From: Chondrus crispus
Taxonomy: Eukaryota; Rhodophyta; Florideophyceae; Gigartinales; Gigartinaceae
DNA length: 64,000 nucleotides
NCBI RefSeq assembly: GCF_000350225.1
Contig: NW_005179127.1
Coordinates: forward strand, 85,077-149,076
Direction of reading: 5' to 3'
Part shown: one piece after another, positions 63,188-64,000 of the stretch
How positions within the stretch are numbered: the stretch's first letter is position 1
How the letters are laid out: the number at the start of each line of letters is the position of its first letter
Translations under genes and position numbers: made by a program
Notes under the pieces: model-generated
What the model was told of the DNA's origin: nothing
What the model saw: only the letters and a program-made list of their open reading frames with translations
The model's database searches: none

Positions 63188-64000
63188 ATGGACCGCCGTG
63201 ACATCCCCAAACTCGAACCGTCGAATTACGGTCCCTGGCTCATCGCGCTCCGATCAGCCGCATACACACACGACGCCATTGATCACCTCGAAGGCAACCC
63301 GCCCACCCCCGACGATGATCAAGACCTACACACACACACGATAGCGAAACACACGCTTATCGGCAAGATGATCGCGACCATCTCCGCAGACATCCTCAAC
63401 CTGTTGCTAATGCCCGACGAGCAGCCCACCCCGTACGACATCCTACAAAAGCTCACAGTTCACCTCGACACCACAAATGCCAGCGACCACATTTATCTCA
63501 AGCAACTGACAGAGCAGTGTCAAATCGAGGAAGGTCAGACTGTATACGAATACGTCAAACGCCACGAAACTATCCGAGCACAAATGATCGCCGCCCGGTT
63601 CCCCGACATATCCAACCCATCCACCACAGTGGACTACATGATAGACGGCCTGAAAAAGAACCCCAACACAGCACAAATAGGTCTCCAGCTGCTCTCCCTC
63701 CAACTGAAGAACATCAAAGACTTCGTGCACAAGTACAACAGGATCGACAACTATCGTCTCGCCATCCAACCAAGCAACCCTTGGCAAACAGCAACACCCG
63801 CACACCCCAAATACAACCGCACACCGAGACAACGTGCACCCCGTCACACCACACGACACCCCATGGCATACCACCCCAACGCCTGTCGACACCACATCTC
63901 CAAAGGTTTCCGGCGCCTGCAGCACTCCGACGCCGAGTGCCGCGATCCGACACACCCGCGACACCAGAAAGCCTCGCGCAAGAAAGCGTTTCCCAAAGCC
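63188..64000 (+). CDS. Ty1/copia Gag (start of gag-pol), partial at right edge
   Basis: ATG at 63188; the frame is open to the edge (271 codons). Opens MDRRDIPKLEPSNYGPWLIA, the F/Y-x-x-W start of copia-type gag. A capsid region follows: TIAKHTLIGKMIATISADIL, LKQLTEQCQIEEGQTVYEYV, VDYMIDGLKKNPNTAQIGLQ. A Cys/His cluster (ACRHHISKGFRRLQHSDAEC) looks like a derived C-x3-H-x10-H-x4-C nucleic-acid-binding motif. No stop or shift is seen, unlike the other retroelements here, so this copy may be young. Gag packages element RNA. Pol should follow outside the window. Confidence 0.85.
   Translation, partial: MDRRDIPKLEPSNYGPWLIALRSAAYTHDAIDHLEGNPPTPDDDQDLHTHTIAKHTLIGKMIATISADILNLLLMPDEQPTPYDILQKLTVHLDTTNASDHIYLKQLTEQCQIEEGQTVYEYVKRHETIRAQMIAARFPDISNPSTTVDYMIDGLKKNPNTAQIGLQLLSLQLKNIKDFVHKYNRIDNYRLAIQPSNPWQTATPAHPKYNRTPRQRAPRHTTRHPMAYHPNACRHHISKGFRRLQHSDAECRDPTHPRHQKASRKKAFPKA

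Overview
The window is eukaryotic nuclear DNA, probably from a red alga; a florideophyte such as Chondrus crispus is my best guess, inferred from gene style and repeat content and not tested. Host genes are short, mostly intronless and widely spaced, and about three quarters of the window is transposable-element sequence, much of it nested and decayed. One 100-base N gap lies at 5323-5422. I found no rRNA, tRNA or CRISPR array.

Layout. 1-9 kb: a J-domain protein with a frame-shifted acidic tail, a 102-bp tandem duplication, a broken PRP4 splicing-factor gene whose middle is replaced by an antisense transporter fragment, a foldback element, an alpha/beta-hydrolase fragment, a Cys-rich gene with one plausible intron, and a decayed DNA methyltransferase gene. 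9.0-31.9 kb: a large minus-strand Ty3/gypsy chromovirus (element A) with one LTR at 9000-9628, gag-pol at 24.9-31.2 kb, and between them a long region carrying an ORF on the opposite strand. That antisense ORF is split by a 9,076-bp DNA transposon (12350-21425) with about 400-bp terminal inverted repeats and a GAAA target duplication. The transposon carries two divergent genes: a DUF7869-type, transposase-like protein and a ParB-like/DNA methyltransferase protein. It is the most interesting object in the window.

31.9-34.1 kb: unresolved retroelement-derived DNA and a degenerate tandem array. 34.1-42.2 kb: a second minus-strand chromovirus (element B). Its reverse transcriptase is split by a solo LTR, which is itself split by a second solo LTR, each with a 5-bp target duplication. 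42.2-45.3 kb: LTR ends, a decayed membrane-protein gene and a Ty1/copia RNase H fragment. 45910-52800: a complete plus-strand Ty3/gypsy element (element C) with 273-bp LTRs and a CCACC duplication, hit by a 370-bp insertion in RT and a 1,096-bp solo LTR in integrase.

52.8-62 kb: host-like DNA with an APH-family phosphotransferase pseudogene split by a solo LTR, a WD-like protein, a small basic protein and a membrane protein. 62.2 kb to the edge: a MITE-like repeat, then the 5' end of a Ty1/copia element with a half-tRNA-type primer site and an open gag.

Recurring themes are in-frame stops (often TGA), one-base frameshifts, and near-perfect foldback palindromes of 43-70 bp. Almost every retroelement here looks dead. 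The intact candidates for host genes are the J-domain protein, the WD-like protein, the small basic protein and the membrane protein at 59.8-61.5 kb.
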